A stretch of DNA of 64,000 bases. Origin: Mucilaginibacter sp. UR6-11. Lineage in GTDB: Bacteria > Bacteroidota > Bacteroidia > Sphingobacteriales > Sphingobacteriaceae. Made by a program: the position numbers and the translations under genes. Location: assembly GCF_020880695.1 (NCBI RefSeq), contig NZ_JAJIWO010000004.1, positions 1 through 64,000 on the forward strand. The letters run 5' to 3'. Of this stretch, positions 61,821 to 64,000 are shown one piece after another. Positions within the stretch are counted from its first letter, which is position 1, and each line of letters starts with the position of its first letter. The notes under the pieces were generated by a model. That model saw only the letters and a list, made by a program, of their open reading frames with translations. It made no database searches and was not told the DNA's origin.

Positions 61821-62699
61821 ATGAAAACGATTTTAGTACCCACAGACTTTTCGGCAGCGGCGGATAATGCTGGTCGTTACGCGCTGCAGTTAGCCAAAAG
61901 CCTGCATACCGGCATCCGGTTGGTCCATGCCTTTAAAGTTCCTATTGAAGTACCAGGGGCAGCTCAGGTGGCTTGGCCATTGGAGGATTACAGCTCGATC
62001 AAAAAACAGGTCACAGAAGACCTGAGTTTTTTGTCCGGGAAACTGGAACAGGAAGAGCGGGAGGGCTCCGCTACCGGCTCCTACCATCCGGTGGTAAGCT
62101 ACGATAGCGCAGTTGGTACGGTCAAAGACATCGTCAGGAACCAAATGGACGAACAACAACTTAACCTGGTAGCGATGGGCATGTCCGGAGAGGGCGGGCT
62201 CAGTCGTTTTTTCCTGGGCAGCCAGAGCCGGGACCTGATTGACGCCGCGCCATTCCCTGTCCTGCTGATCCCTAAAGAAGCGCATTTTGTGCCGATCCGG
62301 AAAATTGCTTTTGCAACTGATCTGAGCCTTGAAGACGTCGAAGTGATCCATTCACTGGTAAGCCTGGCACGGTACCTGAATGCTGAAATACTGATCGCGC
62401 ACTGTGCAGACGAAAAGTATGCGTCCGACGGTCATGTACGGGAAGCTAAAGATTTTTTAGCAGAAATAACCGAAAAGGCCGGCTATGACCATATCTATTA
62501 CCGGCACGTAAAAAGCATAGATGTTGAACACGGGCTTGACTGGCTTTCAGAACATGGCCAGATAGATATCCTGTCAATGGTTCATCATCCGCGGCATTTC
62601 CTTGCCAAACTATTAACCGGCAGCCATACCCAGGCTATGGCCCGCCATGTTCACATCCCGCTGCTGGTATTTCCACCGGGGTATTGCGCTGCATTTTAA
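61821..62699 (+). CDS. tandem universal stress protein
   Basis: A 292-residue protein with two UspA domains. Domain 1 (residues 1-152) begins KTILVPTDFSAAADNAGRYA and ends with the ATP-loop-like GMSGEGGLSRFFLGSQSRDLI followed by PFPVLLIPKEA. Domain 2 (about 158-290) begins KIAFATDLSLEDVEVIHSL and ends HIPLLVFPPG. Domain 1 keeps the nucleotide-binding pattern; domain 2 does not clearly. It lies between the L,D-transpeptidase-like and alcohol dehydrogenase genes in one unit. Confidence 0.93.
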   Translation: MKTILVPTDFSAAADNAGRYALQLAKSLHTGIRLVHAFKVPIEVPGAAQVAWPLEDYSSIKKQVTEDLSFLSGKLEQEEREGSATGSYHPVVSYDSAVGTVKDIVRNQMDEQQLNLVAMGMSGEGGLSRFFLGSQSRDLIDAAPFPVLLIPKEAHFVPIRKIAFATDLSLEDVEVIHSLVSLARYLNAEILIAHCADEKYASDGHVREAKDFLAEITEKAGYDHIYYRHVKSIDVEHGLDWLSEHGQIDILSMVHHPRHFLAKLLTGSHTQAMARHVHIPLLVFPPGYCAAF

Positions 62700-62743
62700 A
62701 ACAACAAGAGGTAGTTACTTATAATTACAGCTGCAAATAAGTC

Positions 62744-63751
62744 ATGACCTACCCGGATCATATGCATGCCATGGTGCTTAAAAAGACCGGCGGGCCGCTT
62801 GTTTATCAACAGGTGCCCGTACCCCGGCCTGATGATCACCAGGTGCTGATTAAAATATTAGCCTGCGGGATTTGCCGTACCGACCTCCATATCCTGGATG
62901 GAGAACTGGACCGGCCCAAACTGCCGCTGATCCCGGGTCACGAGATCGTGGGGACGGTAGTCAAAACGGGCGATGCGGTTAAAGGGCCTAAACCCGGGCA
63001 ACTGATTGGTGTCCCGTGGCTGGGCTATACCTGCGGGCAATGCAGGTTTTGTAAACAGGGCATGGAGAACCTGTGTGATAATGCCTTATTTACCGGTTAT
63101 ACAATTGACGGCGGCTATGCCGAATATACGGTATCCGACGCCCGCTTTTGCTTTGTGCTGGATGAGCGCTATCATCAGCCAGGTTCGGCGCCGTTATTAT
63201 GTGCCGGGCTGATCGGTTTCCGCTCCTACCGCATGATCATGCCCACGGCAAAAAATATCGGGATGTATGGTTTTGGCACAGCGGCACATATCCTGGTTCA
63301 GATAGCGGCGGCACAGGGAAAAAAAGTATTTGCACTTACCCGCGACGGGGATATCCGCGCACAGGAGTTCGCAAAAAAGATGGGAGCCTTTTGGACCGGC
63401 GGGAGTTCTGACAGTCCACCGGAAATGTTGGATGCAGCCATTATTTTCGCCAGCGCCGGCGAACTGGTTCCCAAGGCGTTGAAAGATGTAGGTAAGGGCG
63501 GTCAGGTAATCTGCGGCGGTATCCATATGAGTGACATCCCGGCCTTTTCCTACGACCTCCTCTGGGGCGAACGATCAGTCAGGTCGGTGGCTAATCTGAC
63601 ACGTCAGGACGGGCTGGACTTTTTTTCTGTACTGAAGGACGTTTCGGTACATACCCAAATTCAACTTTTTAAGCTCTCAGCAGCCAACGAGGCTATCGCC
63701 GGTTTCCGAAATGGTGAAGTCACCGGCGCAGCGGTTTTGGTGATGGATTGA
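62744..63751 (+). CDS. zinc-dependent alcohol dehydrogenase
   Basis: A 335-residue medium-chain dehydrogenase. Catalytic zinc ligands lie in CGICRTDLHILDGE (Cys about 39) and PGHEIVG (His-Glu about 66). The structural zinc loop is CGQCRFCKQGMENLCDN (about 93-109). The NAD-binding turn reads IGMYGFGTAAHIL (about 172-184), of the AdhA-like zinc-binding type. It would interconvert alcohols and aldehydes, for example to recycle NADH under oxygen limitation. It is the last gene of the unit, 44 bp after the USP. Confidence 0.94.
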   Translation: MTYPDHMHAMVLKKTGGPLVYQQVPVPRPDDHQVLIKILACGICRTDLHILDGELDRPKLPLIPGHEIVGTVVKTGDAVKGPKPGQLIGVPWLGYTCGQCRFCKQGMENLCDNALFTGYTIDGGYAEYTVSDARFCFVLDERYHQPGSAPLLCAGLIGFRSYRMIMPTAKNIGMYGFGTAAHILVQIAAAQGKKVFALTRDGDIRAQEFAKKMGAFWTGGSSDSPPEMLDAAIIFASAGELVPKALKDVGKGGQVICGGIHMSDIPAFSYDLLWGERSVRSVANLTRQDGLDFFSVLKDVSVHTQIQLFKLSAANEAIAGFRNGEVTGAAVLVMD

Positions 63752-64000
63752 GGGAAAATATTAACCGTTTATCTTCATGTCACTCCGCTTTCCGGCCCTT
63801 TTTGCAGTGAAAAAAAATATACGCATCTTAATTTAAGCATACTTTATCAGTGCGAATCCCGTTTTTATTAAACAGGAATATATTTTTGTTATACAACTTG
63901 TTGGAATAATAATATATACCTAAATTTGATAGGATAATTGCTGCCAGTATAGCGAATCTTTGATCATAGCCCCGGCAACCCGGCGTGACGGTACGCCAGC
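63752..64000. other. gene-free end of window
   Basis: The last 249 bp after the alcohol dehydrogenase contain no convincing ORF, hairpin terminator or exact TGA-N6-TCA dyad. They are AT-rich in the middle (63820-63930) and may hold the promoter of a gene beyond the window. Confidence 0.5.

Noticed and set aside
1..64000. CRISPR array, prophage, transposon or integrase near the two tRNAs
   Set aside because: No regularly spaced repeats, cas genes, transposase or integrase genes, or tRNA 3'-end duplications were seen; both tRNAs are flanked by ordinary genes.

Overview
The window looks like a chromosomal segment of a Bacteroidota bacterium, most likely of the Sphingobacteriaceae (Mucilaginibacter/Pedobacter type). 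This is inferred from outer-membrane beta-barrel proteins with an N-terminal carboxypeptidase-regulatory-like domain, a GH92 mannosidase, ExuT/KduI-type uronate genes, and promoters with the Bacteroidota -7 element TAnnTTTG. There is no rRNA, CRISPR array, insertion sequence or phage gene. Two tRNAs are present, Pro-UGG and Ser-GCU.

Layout, left part (1-35 kb). A secreted CBM9/DOMON-like protein is paired with an outer-membrane barrel (0.5-4.2 kb). A uronate/pectin-catabolism operon follows on the minus strand: kduI, an SDR fructuronate reductase-like gene, an ExuT-like transporter, a stand-alone DUF4350-like secreted protein and a lipoprotein galactose mutarotase (4.3-9.4 kb), with a divergent YhcH-type protein. 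Next come an overlapping HipA-kinase/DUF3037 pair, an SGNH esterase and a complete glycerol operon (glpD-glpK-glpF) with a divergent DeoR/GlpR regulator. Then follow a cytochrome-c/FG-GAP lipoprotein, YciI, a 7TM-HD phosphohydrolase, an SPFH protein with two tandem paralogues and a tiny ribbon-helix-helix protein, a thiolase, a POT peptide transporter, a polyprenol-phosphate mannosyltransferase-like gene, ruvB, a GH92 / Gfo-Idh / polysaccharide-deacetylase operon, and queG.

Middle (35.7-40 kb). An AraC-type regulator sits next to an outer-membrane barrel and a second copy of the CBM9/DOMON-like protein.

Right part (40-64 kb). This is a compact stress/dormancy-type island: a Ca2+-type P-ATPase, a LOG-family protein, Hsp20, phosphoenolpyruvate synthase, an HdeD-like membrane protein, a TPR protein with a DHp-like histidine segment, MlaE-MlaF-MlaD lipid transport, a Tat-exported hemerythrin, a glycogen-phosphorylase-like protein without the PLP lysine, a SHOCT protein plus CopB-type ATPase, two universal-stress-protein genes, an MgtA-type ATPase, an L,D-transpeptidase-like protein and a Zn-alcohol dehydrogenase. 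The gene set recalls the mycobacterial DosR regulon and the Burkholderia low-oxygen (lxa) locus.

Main discovery. Seven promoters in the island share one architecture: a TGA-N6-TCA (Crp/Fnr-type) dyad or near match, exactly 23 bp, then a -7 octamer close to TAnnTTTG. In five of them a second dyad lies exactly 22 bp further upstream. This places the proximal dyad near -42, the class-II activator position. I found no exact copies by eye in the intergenic DNA of the left 40 kb. The window therefore appears to hold a single Crp/Fnr-family regulon whose regulator lies outside it. One of these promoters drives an approximately 110-nt leader of the Ca2+-ATPase that carries a strong intrinsic terminator and two tiny overlapping ORFs, a possible sRNA or attenuator.
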